Assembly (NCBI GenBank): GCA_021775495.1
Contig: JAJFHT010000218.1
Span: 1-36,908, forward strand
Direction of reading: 5' to 3'
Length of the DNA: 36,908 nt
From: Hyphomicrobiales bacterium
GTDB lineage: Bacteria; Pseudomonadota; Alphaproteobacteria; Rhizobiales; Rhizobiaceae
Shown piece after piece: positions 17,598-24,535 of this stretch (its first letter is position 1; every line of letters begins with the position of its first letter). The position numbers were made by a program, and so were the translations under genes. The notes beneath the pieces were generated by a model. That model was not told the DNA's origin, made no database searches, and worked only from the letters and a program-made list of their open reading frames with translations.

Positions 17598-18425
17598 ATG
17601 GTCAGAATCCGCAATCTCTGGTTTCTCGTTGCCCTCGCAAACCCGTGTGCAGTGGTCGCCGCCCTTGCCGGTTTCGTGTTGTATGCAACGGCCGCGATGG
17701 CCCAGTCGCCGGCCGAGCGTGAAACAATCGAGATCGGCCTTTCCACCAATGTCGTCACGATCACTTCGGATTTTTCCGGTGCCGACCTGACGATCTTCGG
17801 AGCGCTCGACAATGCCGATCCGCTGGTGCAGTTGCAGGGCCGCTATGACGTGATTGTCGTGCTGGAAGGCCCGGACCGTCCGGTCGTTGTGCGCCGCAAG
17901 GTCCGCTTTTTCGGCATGTGGATCAATATGGAGTCGCGGCAGTTCAACAATGTGCCGATCTCCTATTCCGTCGCGACGACCAGGATGCCGCAGGACATCA
18001 CCGGTGAAAAGAGCTACCAGCAACTGGCGCTCGGCGCCGACAACATCCATCTCGAACCGTTCGACAGCGACGGCGACCCGGTGACCATCAAGGCGTTCGG
18101 CGAGGCGCTGCGTGGCGTAAAGAAGAGAACCGGGCTCTACAGCATTCGCCCCGGCGGTGTGCAATTCCTGTCAAAGAGCCTGTTCCGCGCAACACTTGCC
18201 CTGCCGGCAAACGTGCCGGTCGGCTATCACAAGGCCCGCGCCTTTCTGTTCAAGGAAGGTGCTTTCATCCAGGCAACCTCATCGGGACTGCAGATCGTCA
18301 AATCCGGTATGGAACAGGCGGTTTTCGACGCAGCACATGATCACGGTTTCTTCTACGGCATCTTTGCCGTCGCACTTGCCATTCTCACGGGTTGGCTCGG
18401 GCGGCTGATGTTTCGAAGGGATTGA
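17598..18425 (+). CDS. TIGR02186-family exported/membrane-anchored protein
   Basis: A 275-residue protein with an N-terminal signal peptide ending near ATAAMAQS, a beta-rich periplasmic region and a C-terminal transmembrane helix (about 247-266, GIFAVALAILTGWLGRLMF). The segments EIGLSTNVVTITSDFSGADL and ITGEKSYQQLALGADN are characteristic of the alphaproteobacterial TIGR02186 family, which sits next to TSUP exporters and is of unknown function. Immediate coupling to the TSUP gene suggests a joint role, perhaps a periplasmic accessory factor of the exporter (inference). The ATG at 17598 follows GGATAGAG. Confidence 0.88.
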   Translation: MVRIRNLWFLVALANPCAVVAALAGFVLYATAAMAQSPAERETIEIGLSTNVVTITSDFSGADLTIFGALDNADPLVQLQGRYDVIVVLEGPDRPVVVRRKVRFFGMWINMESRQFNNVPISYSVATTRMPQDITGEKSYQQLALGADNIHLEPFDSDGDPVTIKAFGEALRGVKKRTGLYSIRPGGVQFLSKSLFRATLALPANVPVGYHKARAFLFKEGAFIQATSSGLQIVKSGMEQAVFDAAHDHGFFYGIFAVALAILTGWLGRLMFRRD

Positions 18426-18427
18426 GC

Positions 18428-18895
18428 GTGGAAGCGAACGACGAGCGCGGGCCGGATCACCTTGCCAGGATCGGATTCCGACTGGCGCTTGCGGGATACA
18501 TCCCCTTTGCCGCCCTTTCGATCTGGCTGATCGGCATTACGGCAGATCACCCCACGCATGCATTCACGCTGTTGCTGCTGACCGGATATGGTGCGGTTAT
18601 TCTGTCGTTCCTCGGAGGCGCGCGCTGGGGTATCGAAATCCACCGGAACGGCGAAGCTTCTGGCCGGATTATGGTAACCAGCATGGTCCCGGCGCTGATC
18701 GGATTCGCGGCATTTGCCGTTCCGGTCCCTTATGTCTTCGCCATGCTGGCCGTGGCCTTTGCGGCACAGGGTGCCTGGGATTCCTTTTCGGCCCATTCCG
18801 GCCTGGTGCCGCAATGGTACGGGAAAATGCGCATCGTGCTCACCGTGCTGGTTTGTGCGGCGCTGATCGTTGCCTTCATGGCCACGGCGTATTGA
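18428..18895 (+). CDS. DUF3429 membrane protein
   Basis: A 155-residue integral membrane protein with about four to five hydrophobic helices (LALAGYIPFAALSIWLIG, AFTLLLLTGYGAVILSFLGG, MVPALIGFAAFAVPV, IVLTVLVCAALIVAFMATA). The conserved motif SFLGGARWGIE between helices two and three is the hallmark of DUF3429. The function is unknown. The GTG at 18428 is selected: it lies two bases past the TIGR02186 stop, with GAAGGGA just upstream. An in-frame ATG at 18392 would overlap the previous gene by 34 bases. It is the last gene of the TSUP–TIGR02186–DUF3429 operon. Confidence 0.85.
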   Translation: MEANDERGPDHLARIGFRLALAGYIPFAALSIWLIGITADHPTHAFTLLLLTGYGAVILSFLGGARWGIEIHRNGEASGRIMVTSMVPALIGFAAFAVPVPYVFAMLAVAFAAQGAWDSFSAHSGLVPQWYGKMRIVLTVLVCAALIVAFMATAY

Positions 18896-18925
18896 AGTCT
18901 GCGCCAATTATCGGTCCGCGCCGTT

Positions 18926-20056
18926 TCACAGCAATAATTCGATTGTCTCCTCGGCAACTGCAAATCCGTGAGTCATGCCCTGACCGTTTGTCATCGTCAC
19001 CAGCCGCACGCCGGCCTGCGGTTCAAGTATCAGGCAGTCGGTGTCTGCCAGAGAGGCATAGTGACCGGTCCAACGCTCGGCAATGCGAGCATCGGCAAGT
19101 GTCAAGCGTTCGGCAAGATAGTCCAGAATGAGCTGGTCGACGGTATCCGATTGTTCGGATGAAACAGGTTCCCCATGATGATGGGAATCGCCGATCGTAA
19201 CGCTGCCGTCGATTTCCTGACAGGCGATGACATGAATGCCATGCTCCAGACAGGCCGGATATCTGTCTGCCAGGTACTGTTTTAACTCATCAATACCGGC
19301 ACACTGCTGAAAGCTGTGATAGCGCGCCATGCTCAATCCACCGAGAACGAATGGACCGAGATGCCAGTCCTGCGGTTGAGGCACGGTGCGCAACATCCGC
19401 AGGTGGCAACGCCTCACTCCGGAATTTGCAAAGGCCTCCGGGAAAAGCGTTTCGAAATCATCACCGGCGCAAACGACTATGCGATCGGCGTGGAAACCAC
19501 CGCGGGCGGTTTCCACATTTGGAGCATCAATTGCTTGAACCCTGGTACTGAAGAGAAATGCAATCCGATGTTGCCGGCTCAACCATGCCGCCAGTTTCTC
19601 CATCGCCGAGCGTTGATCGACCTTGACCGCTGCCGGCGACCAAAGACCGCCAATAAGAGTGTCAGTGTGAACCGCCGGCGCGCAAGCCATCAGACCTCCG
19701 GGATCAAGCAGACGAAGGTCTTGGTTCAAAGCGGTTTCTGTTTCCATGAACGCCCGCAACACGTCCATCTCCTCATCCGCCGTTGCGACAAAAAGGCAAC
19801 CGCAGGAATTGAGTTCAATGCCGGCTTCTGCTGCAAGATCGTGCCAGCACTCTTCGGTTCGAACCGCCCTATCAAGACCGGTACCCGGCGCCTGGGCTAT
19901 CTTTGCAAGCATGCCGAAATTCTGAACCGAGGCACCACACGCCCGGTTGCCGCCCTCCACGACCAGGACACTCAGCCCTCGTTTGGCCGCATGATAGGCG
20001 TGGGCCAGACCGAGCATGCCGGCGCCTACAACAATAAGGTCATATCGGCTGTTCAT
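18926..20056 (-). CDS. TIGR03364-family FAD-dependent oxidoreductase (DAO superfamily)
   Basis: A 376-residue flavin oxidoreductase of the D-amino-acid-oxidase/glycine-oxidase fold. The dinucleotide motif is at the N-terminus (DLIVVGAGMLGLAHAYHAAKRG), and the C-terminal FAD-contact segment is VRLVTMTNGQGMTHGFAVAEE. GGNRACGASVQNFGMLAK is characteristic of TIGR03364, a family often encoded with phosphonate-catabolism genes and linked in other organisms to oxidation of 2-aminoethylphosphonate or its N-methyl forms. No phosphonate transport, phosphonatase or C-P lyase gene is visible nearby, so the substrate here is open. It stands alone, 313 bases from the TetR gene on the same strand; GAGGATC precedes the ATG. 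Confidence 0.85.
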   Translation of the reverse strand: MNSRYDLIVVGAGMLGLAHAYHAAKRGLSVLVVEGGNRACGASVQNFGMLAKIAQAPGTGLDRAVRTEECWHDLAAEAGIELNSCGCLFVATADEEMDVLRAFMETETALNQDLRLLDPGGLMACAPAVHTDTLIGGLWSPAAVKVDQRSAMEKLAAWLSRQHRIAFLFSTRVQAIDAPNVETARGGFHADRIVVCAGDDFETLFPEAFANSGVRRCHLRMLRTVPQPQDWHLGPFVLGGLSMARYHSFQQCAGIDELKQYLADRYPACLEHGIHVIACQEIDGSVTIGDSHHHGEPVSSEQSDTVDQLILDYLAERLTLADARIAERWTGHYASLADTDCLILEPQAGVRLVTMTNGQGMTHGFAVAEETIELLL

Positions 20057-20369
20057 GTGCGATCCTCAAGCAAAAGGGCACCACTACAATCTGGGTGAAC
20101 GTGCCATTTTTGGCCGTGCTGTGTCGACCGTCACGAAACATTGCCGCTGCGCCTCGCGCCTGGCCGGAAAGCCGATTTGGCTCCATCAAACGTTTCAATC
20201 TAAGCAGGAAAGAGTCCAGAACTTCACTCGCGCAATATTGCACTGGAATTGCCGGTACGCACGAACCAAACATGAGACGGGTCGATATCCGTCAATTCGA
20301 TACTGCGTGAAGCCAAACACCCGCGAGCTTCGATCGAAATTGTTGCGACGTCAGCAATCCCGGACCCGA
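20057..20369. other. Intergenic stretch between the FAD oxidoreductase and tetR genes
   Basis: About 313 bases without a convincing gene. Short frames are present on both strands, but none has a ribosome site plus protein-like composition. The FAD oxidoreductase promoter must lie here, but I see no clear -35/-10 pair or operator. Confidence 0.5.
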
Positions 20370-20933
20370 TTAACCAGCGTGTAATCGAAGAAGCGTGATG
20401 GCCGCCGTTTTTGCGTCTTGAGCTGCATTTTCCGTGTGCCCCAAATGTGCGGTCACGATCGCCCCCTCTTTGAGTAACAGAAGCTGTCGCGCGAGCTTAT
20501 CCGGCTCGGGCAACCCGGCTTTGGTCGCCAACTCGGTGACATATCTCTCAAGCATGCGCTTGTGATCGGCGGACTGCTTGTGAATCGGGTGGCTGGCGTC
20601 CTGGAATTCCGATGACGCCTTGATGAACATGCAGCCCTTGTAGCCTGGCTCGCTGAACCATTCTTCAAGAGCATCAAACATCGCGATCAATTGATCGCGC
20701 GGCGATTTCGCCAGTTCTTCCATCCTTCGATACATCCAGTTGCGGAAGTTCTCATCACGCAGACGCAGCACTGCGAGAATCAGATCCTCTTTGGTGCGAA
20801 AATGCTTGTACATCGATGTCTTGGAAATGCCGGTCTCCTTGACCAGCGTGTCCATGCCGGTCGCGTTGAAGCCGTTTTGATAGAACGCCTCGAGAGCTTT
20901 CTGAACCAGTTCGTTTCGCTTTGTCGGCCGCAT
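20370..20933 (-). CDS. TetR/AcrR-family transcriptional regulator
   Basis: A 187-residue TetR-type repressor. The N-terminal helix-turn-helix is TGMDTLVKETGISKTSMYKHFRTKEDLILAVL (about 25-56), followed by an all-helical ligand-binding domain with EEWFSEPGYKGCMFIKASSEF, the layout of AcrR/TetR members that sense small organic electrophiles or acids. The start at 20933 (MRPTKRNELVQKAL) has a good GGAG 7 bases upstream; the longer frame to 21032 reads through an operator. The gene is divergent from the exported hydrolase gene at 21177, and three copies of one palindrome lie between them, indicating autoregulation and repression of the hydrolase/YHS unit. Confidence 0.92.
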   Translation of the reverse strand: MRPTKRNELVQKALEAFYQNGFNATGMDTLVKETGISKTSMYKHFRTKEDLILAVLRLRDENFRNWMYRRMEELAKSPRDQLIAMFDALEEWFSEPGYKGCMFIKASSEFQDASHPIHKQSADHKRMLERYVTELATKAGLPEPDKLARQLLLLKEGAIVTAHLGHTENAAQDAKTAAITLLRLHAG

Positions 20934-20948
20934 ATTTTGCTCCTTTAA

Positions 20949-20965
20949 TTTACTGATCTGTACAT
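20949..20965 (-). promoter_or_regulatory. TetR operator copy 1 (tetR-proximal)
   Basis: TTTACTGATCTGTACAT is a GATC-centred imperfect palindrome just before the tetR ribosome site. It shares TTTAC-x-GATC-x-GTA with the two copies at 21078 and 21111, so it is the probable autoregulatory site. Confidence 0.65.
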
Positions 20966-21068
20966 ATATCTCGCGTGAAATATGCGCAAGGGGAATAAAT
21001 TTCCCCTTATATTTCAAACTCTTGAACACCAATAGCGGATTAAAAGTGAAAAAATTTCAACCTGACGC

Positions 21069-21094
21069 TTGACATGGTTTACAGATCGGTACAT
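21069..21094 (+). promoter_or_regulatory. Promoter -35 and TetR operator copy 2
   Basis: A consensus -35 hexamer TTGACA (21069-21074) is followed directly by the palindrome TTTACAGATCGGTACAT (21078-21094). A repressor bound there would cover the -35/-10 spacer. The -10 is not clear; candidates lie around 21090-21100. It drives the exported hydrolase gene. Confidence 0.65.
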
Positions 21095-21110
21095 CAATTA
21101 CACAACAAAG

Positions 21111-21127
21111 TGAACAGATCGGTAAAC
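21111..21127 (+). promoter_or_regulatory. TetR operator copy 3
   Basis: TGAACAGATCGGTAAAC repeats the CAGATCGGTA core of copy 2 with centres 33 bases apart, about three helical turns. That places two repressor dimers on the same DNA face at the start of the hydrolase transcript. Confidence 0.65.
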
Positions 21128-21176
21128 TTTGTTGATCGACTCAATGCGCCCCGCGCTCAAACACACGGAGATTGTC

Positions 21177-21974
21177 ATGAAAACCCTTTCGAAACCGAGC
21201 CTCGGAAAACAGATCCGCAACGGCACAATAGCTTTGGCGACCGCAGCCGTTCTTGCAGGTTCGATCTTCAGCGGGACAACTTTCGCTGATGACAGCGGCC
21301 TGCCGGACCCCGGTTTTGAAATCGTTCAGGGCCGGACTGCTTTGCTGATAACGGACCCGCAAAACGACTTCCTTAGCCCCGATGGAGTGGCATGGGGTGT
21401 CGTCGGCAAAAATGTCGAAGCCAACGGAACTGTCAAGAATATCGACCGGCTGTTTGCTGCAGCAAAGGAGGCCGGAATGCCGGTCTTCATCTCGCCGCAC
21501 TACTACTATCCGCATGACCACGGCTGGAAATTCGAGGGCGCTCTGGAAGCCCTGATGCACAAGATTGGTATGTTCGACCGCAAAGGGCCACTTTCAACAA
21601 ATGGGTTTGAAGGATCCGGCGCCGATTGGCTCGACCAATACAAAAAATACATCGAAGACGGGAAGACCGTCGTCGCAAGCCCGCACAAGGTTTTTGGACC
21701 GGAAACCAACGACCTCGTGCTGCAAATGCGCAAACAGGGTATCGACAAGGTTATCATCGCAGGCATGTCGGCCAATCTGTGCGCTGAGTCTCATATGCGA
21801 GCGCTGGTTGAGCAAGGCTTCGAAGTGATGGTTGTGCCCGACGCGACCGCTGCAGCTCAAGTTCCCGGCTATGACGGCTTTGCTGCCGCAGTCACCAACT
21901 TCCGAATGATTGCCAGCCACGTTGCCGATACCGGAGCAGCTGTCGCTGCAATCAAAGCCGCAGCAACCAACTAG
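21177..21974 (+). CDS. Exported isochorismatase-family cysteine hydrolase
   Basis: A 265-residue cysteine hydrolase of the isochorismatase/nicotinamidase superfamily. The triad is visible: Asp60 in LLITDPQNDF, Lys171 in SPHKVFGPE, and Cys202 in GMSANLCAESHMRAL with the usual preceding turn. Unusually for the family it has a classical signal peptide (residues 1-37, cleavage near TTFA-DD), so it should act in the periplasm. The predicted reaction is hydrolysis of an amide, carbamate or vinyl ether; the substrate is unknown. GGAG lies 7 bases before ATG 21177. It is divergent from tetR, with operator copies overlapping its promoter, and is followed by an exported YHS protein. Confidence 0.9.
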   Translation: MKTLSKPSLGKQIRNGTIALATAAVLAGSIFSGTTFADDSGLPDPGFEIVQGRTALLITDPQNDFLSPDGVAWGVVGKNVEANGTVKNIDRLFAAAKEAGMPVFISPHYYYPHDHGWKFEGALEALMHKIGMFDRKGPLSTNGFEGSGADWLDQYKKYIEDGKTVVASPHKVFGPETNDLVLQMRKQGIDKVIIAGMSANLCAESHMRALVEQGFEVMVVPDATAAAQVPGYDGFAAAVTNFRMIASHVADTGAAVAAIKAAATN

Positions 21975-22007
21975 CCCGAAACAAGCGCCGTCCCCATCGG
22001 CGTGCAA

Positions 22008-22053
22008 GCCTCCGACCGTCAGGTTTCTCCTCCCCTCCCGGATGGTCGGAGGC
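22008..22053 (+). repeat. Hairpin downstream of the exported hydrolase gene
   Basis: A perfect 10-bp inverted repeat (GCCTCCGACC / GGTCGGAGGC) with a pyrimidine-rich 26-base loop lies 34 bases after the hydrolase stop. No T-run follows, so it is probably a 3'-end or processing structure rather than a classical terminator. The rest of 21975-22279 holds no gene that I can support. Confidence 0.5.
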
Positions 22054-22279
22054 GCCCCCTGCTGAAAAAGCATCAGGAATTCACCTGCTTACTCAATCCT
22101 TCTGGAGGTCGCACCGGGCCTCGAAGAGATTGCCCAGTTCGGCTTCGCGATCATCGCGCCCTGAATCGCCGATCGCGATCCGAAACCGCCAAAACCGGCG
22201 GCTCTTTCCGCCAAACGAACGACAGGCGGAGATCACCAAACTGCCCACAAGGGCGATAACCGAAGAAGGAGTACCGAAA

Positions 22280-22783
22280 ATGAAAACCACCAGAACCTTG
22301 ATTGCAGCGACGACGTTGATCGGCGTACTATCTTCAGCGCCGGCGGCATTTGCGGTCGACGAATACAACGTGTCGAAGGGAACGACGGTCGAGGGGCAAG
22401 GCGTTGCCTTCCGCGCCAATGATGTCGTCGCTCTCATCACAGGCCTGGGGATTGTGCCGGGGCAAGCCAAACACACCCATGTACACGATGGCGTTGCCTA
22501 CTACTTCGCATCTGAAGAGACGATGGCTCAGTTCGCGGCAGATCCTGAGAAATACATGCCCCGATATGGTGGCTATTGTGCCTTTGGAGTTGCCAAGGGC
22601 AAGAAGCTGGACGGCAGCCCGCGTTTCGCGGACATTGTCGACGGCCAGCTCTACCTGTTCCTGAACGCAGACGTATACCGGGCATATGAGAAGGACAAAG
22701 CCGGGGTGCTGGCGCAGGCAGAAGAAAATTGGCCGGGCATGCACCATGTCTCTGTGGCGGAAGTCAATGGAATAGGCAGTTGA
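22280..22783 (+). CDS. Exported YHS-domain protein
   Basis: A 167-residue protein with a clear signal peptide (residues 1-25, cleavage near AAFA-VD). The mature part has the YHS signature: YYFASEETMAQFAADPEKYMPRYGGYCAFGVAKGKK, with the Cys at 100, then DIVDGQLYLFLN. This matches the YHS-domain (seleno)protein group, here with Cys. An extra His-rich segment (HTHVHD, about 65-70) could bind a metal (inference). YHS domains occur in copper- and other metal-linked proteins, but a function for the secreted group is not established. AGAAGGAG precedes the ATG well. Position and strand suggest expression with the TetR-controlled hydrolase, although the 305-base gap could contain a second promoter. 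Confidence 0.88.
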   Translation: MKTTRTLIAATTLIGVLSSAPAAFAVDEYNVSKGTTVEGQGVAFRANDVVALITGLGIVPGQAKHTHVHDGVAYYFASEETMAQFAADPEKYMPRYGGYCAFGVAKGKKLDGSPRFADIVDGQLYLFLNADVYRAYEKDKAGVLAQAEENWPGMHHVSVAEVNGIGS

Positions 22784-22840
22784 TGTGTGAACGGTGTCCA
22801 GCGCTGCTTAGTCTATGAGTTGCGGTGATGCCGAGTTCAT

Positions 22841-22874
22841 GACGCAAGCGTGTTGTTCAAAACGCGCTTGCGTC
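22841..22874 (+). terminator. Strong hairpin after the YHS gene
   Basis: A 14-bp stem (GACGCAAGCGTGTT with AACGCGCTTGCGTC, one T·G pair) and 6-base loop lies 57 bases after the YHS stop. The following sequence is only moderately T-rich (AGCCTTTAGTTTC). It is the likely transcript end. The rest of 22784-23217 (434 bases) has no gene that I can support and must contain the promoter of the M24 gene. Confidence 0.65.
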
Positions 22875-23217
22875 AGCCTTTAGTTTCAAGCACTTGCGGC
22901 TATGGGCTTTCCAAAATGGACACGTGTGACGTCCACCGGGATAACCTTGTTCTGAAGTAAAAACACCCGAGCTCCATAATAAATGTCATGCAGTCTGAGA
23001 GTCTGTTCAAGCTGCAAAAAGCCGATGAATTCTGCTTGCTGCACCAAGCGGCCGAACCAGCGTCGGCACAGAATTGACAGCTATCGGCGAAAGCTGCCCA
23101 AACTTATCAAAGTCACATCTGACCTGAACGGCGGTAATGTGTTCTGATGCGAACAACTGCCCGCCACAACCAAGTGGCCGAACTGACGCATCTAAACCTG
23201 GGAGCGCTTTCGACGTA

Positions 23218-24384
23218 ATGGACTTTGAACAATCAGAGCTGATCAAAGAACGGCACAAGCGGCTCTTGGCGGTCATGGCCAGGCAGGATGTCCCGGCTGT
23301 TCTCACCTCGAACCCCATCAACATCATCTACGCCACCGGGGCGAGAAACATGACGGTGTTCAGTCTCATGGGACCGTTTCGTTTCGCTCTGGTGTTGGCA
23401 ACAGGGCAGGTATTTTTGTGGGAATTTGCAGGGTGCGAGCATCTTGTAGTCGACAACCCTGTCGTCACAGATGTCCGGCCTGCGCCTGGCATCTCGGCGA
23501 TATGGGGAGAAAGCCATCGGACGGAAATCGCGAAATTTGCAGAAGAAATCCAGCAGGTGTTGGGCGGCGAACAGCGTCTTGCGGTTGAAGGGTTCGATAT
23601 TCCTGCACTGGATTCAATGCGCGCGAAGGGGCTGGTGCTGGAGGACGCAACCGGCGTTTTCTCTGCAGCCCGTTTGATCAAGCAACCGCTTGAGATTGCG
23701 GTGATGCGCGAAGCTGTTGTCCGTGTGGAAGCTGCCGCAGCCTCACTTGAGGCCGCGATTGCTCCCGGTGCAAGCGAAGTCGAGGTTTGGTCCGAGTTTC
23801 ACCGCCATCTGATCGCGACAGAGGGTGAATATGTTTCGACCCGGCTGTTCCAGTCCGGCTCGCGCACTTTCCCGTATTTCCAGGAGGCTGGAGTGCGGCG
23901 CATGCAACCGGGCGACCTGGTGTGTTTTGACACCGATGCACTGGGGTATTTGCATTACGCCGTTGATTTTTCACGCACATTTCTTTGCGAAAGCGACGCG
24001 GCGAGCCCCAAACAGAAAGCGCTCTACCAGCTCGCGTATGATCAGTTGCATCACAATGCCGCGTTGCTGGGACCAGGCGTGTCATTTGAGAAATTCGCCC
24101 GTGCTGCCTGGCCAATTCCTGATGCCAATCGCGGTCATGGGTATTATTGTCTGGGCCACGGGCTGGGGCTGTGTGGTGAGTTCCCTTATGTGCCGCACTA
24201 TTTCGACGACGTTCCCTATGAGTTTGAAGGCTGCTTCGAACCTGGGATGGTGATCTGTATTGAAAGCTACATTGGAGAGGAAACGCAACACGAGGGGGTG
24301 AAGCTTGAGGACCAGTTCCTCATAACGCAGGATGGAGTCGAGCGAATGACTAATTATCCGTTCTGTCAGGCGTTTCTGGACTAA
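23218..24384 (+). CDS. M24-family protein of the DddP (DMSP lyase)-like type
   Basis: A 388-residue pita-bread-fold protein. The metal-site residues are spaced exactly as in the DMSP lyase DddP: an Asp-x-Asp pair (D238, D240), D250 (+10), H314 (+64), E349 (+35) and E364 (+15). DddP numbering, recalled from the literature, is D295, D297, D307, H371, E406, E421. The N-terminal region INIIYATGARNMTVFSLMGPFRF also resembles DddP. However, the position of the reported DddP catalytic base (Asp377, H+6) is Gly320 here (HGLGLCGEFP), and the protein lacks roughly 57 N-terminal residues. A DMSP lyase call is therefore not secure; another C-S, C-N or peptide-cleaving function is possible. The ATG at 23218 lies after GGGAGCG. 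It converges on the demethylase gene at 24536. Confidence 0.85.
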   Translation: MDFEQSELIKERHKRLLAVMARQDVPAVLTSNPINIIYATGARNMTVFSLMGPFRFALVLATGQVFLWEFAGCEHLVVDNPVVTDVRPAPGISAIWGESHRTEIAKFAEEIQQVLGGEQRLAVEGFDIPALDSMRAKGLVLEDATGVFSAARLIKQPLEIAVMREAVVRVEAAAASLEAAIAPGASEVEVWSEFHRHLIATEGEYVSTRLFQSGSRTFPYFQEAGVRRMQPGDLVCFDTDALGYLHYAVDFSRTFLCESDAASPKQKALYQLAYDQLHHNAALLGPGVSFEKFARAAWPIPDANRGHGYYCLGHGLGLCGEFPYVPHYFDDVPYEFEGCFEPGMVICIESYIGEETQHEGVKLEDQFLITQDGVERMTNYPFCQAFLD

Positions 24385-24535
24385 CGCTTTGGACTATTGA
24401 TCGGGATTATGATCTCAACCCGCCGTGAACCGCCAACCAGAACAAAGTGACCGTTATCTTTGGGCAAGAGAGCTTCTATGGCTTGCGCTGCCTGCGGCAC
24501 TGTCAATTCCTAACCGCACTTCGTTGCGCTTCCAC

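Noticed and set aside
22784-23217. Possible gene remnant upstream of the M24 gene
   Set aside because: Frames are short and lack protein-like composition; only the strong hairpin could be supported.
23218-24384. Naming the M24 gene dddP outright
   Set aside because: Ligand spacing fits, but the expected catalytic Asp is Gly and the N-terminus is short; no other DMSP gene is present, so the symbol was withheld.
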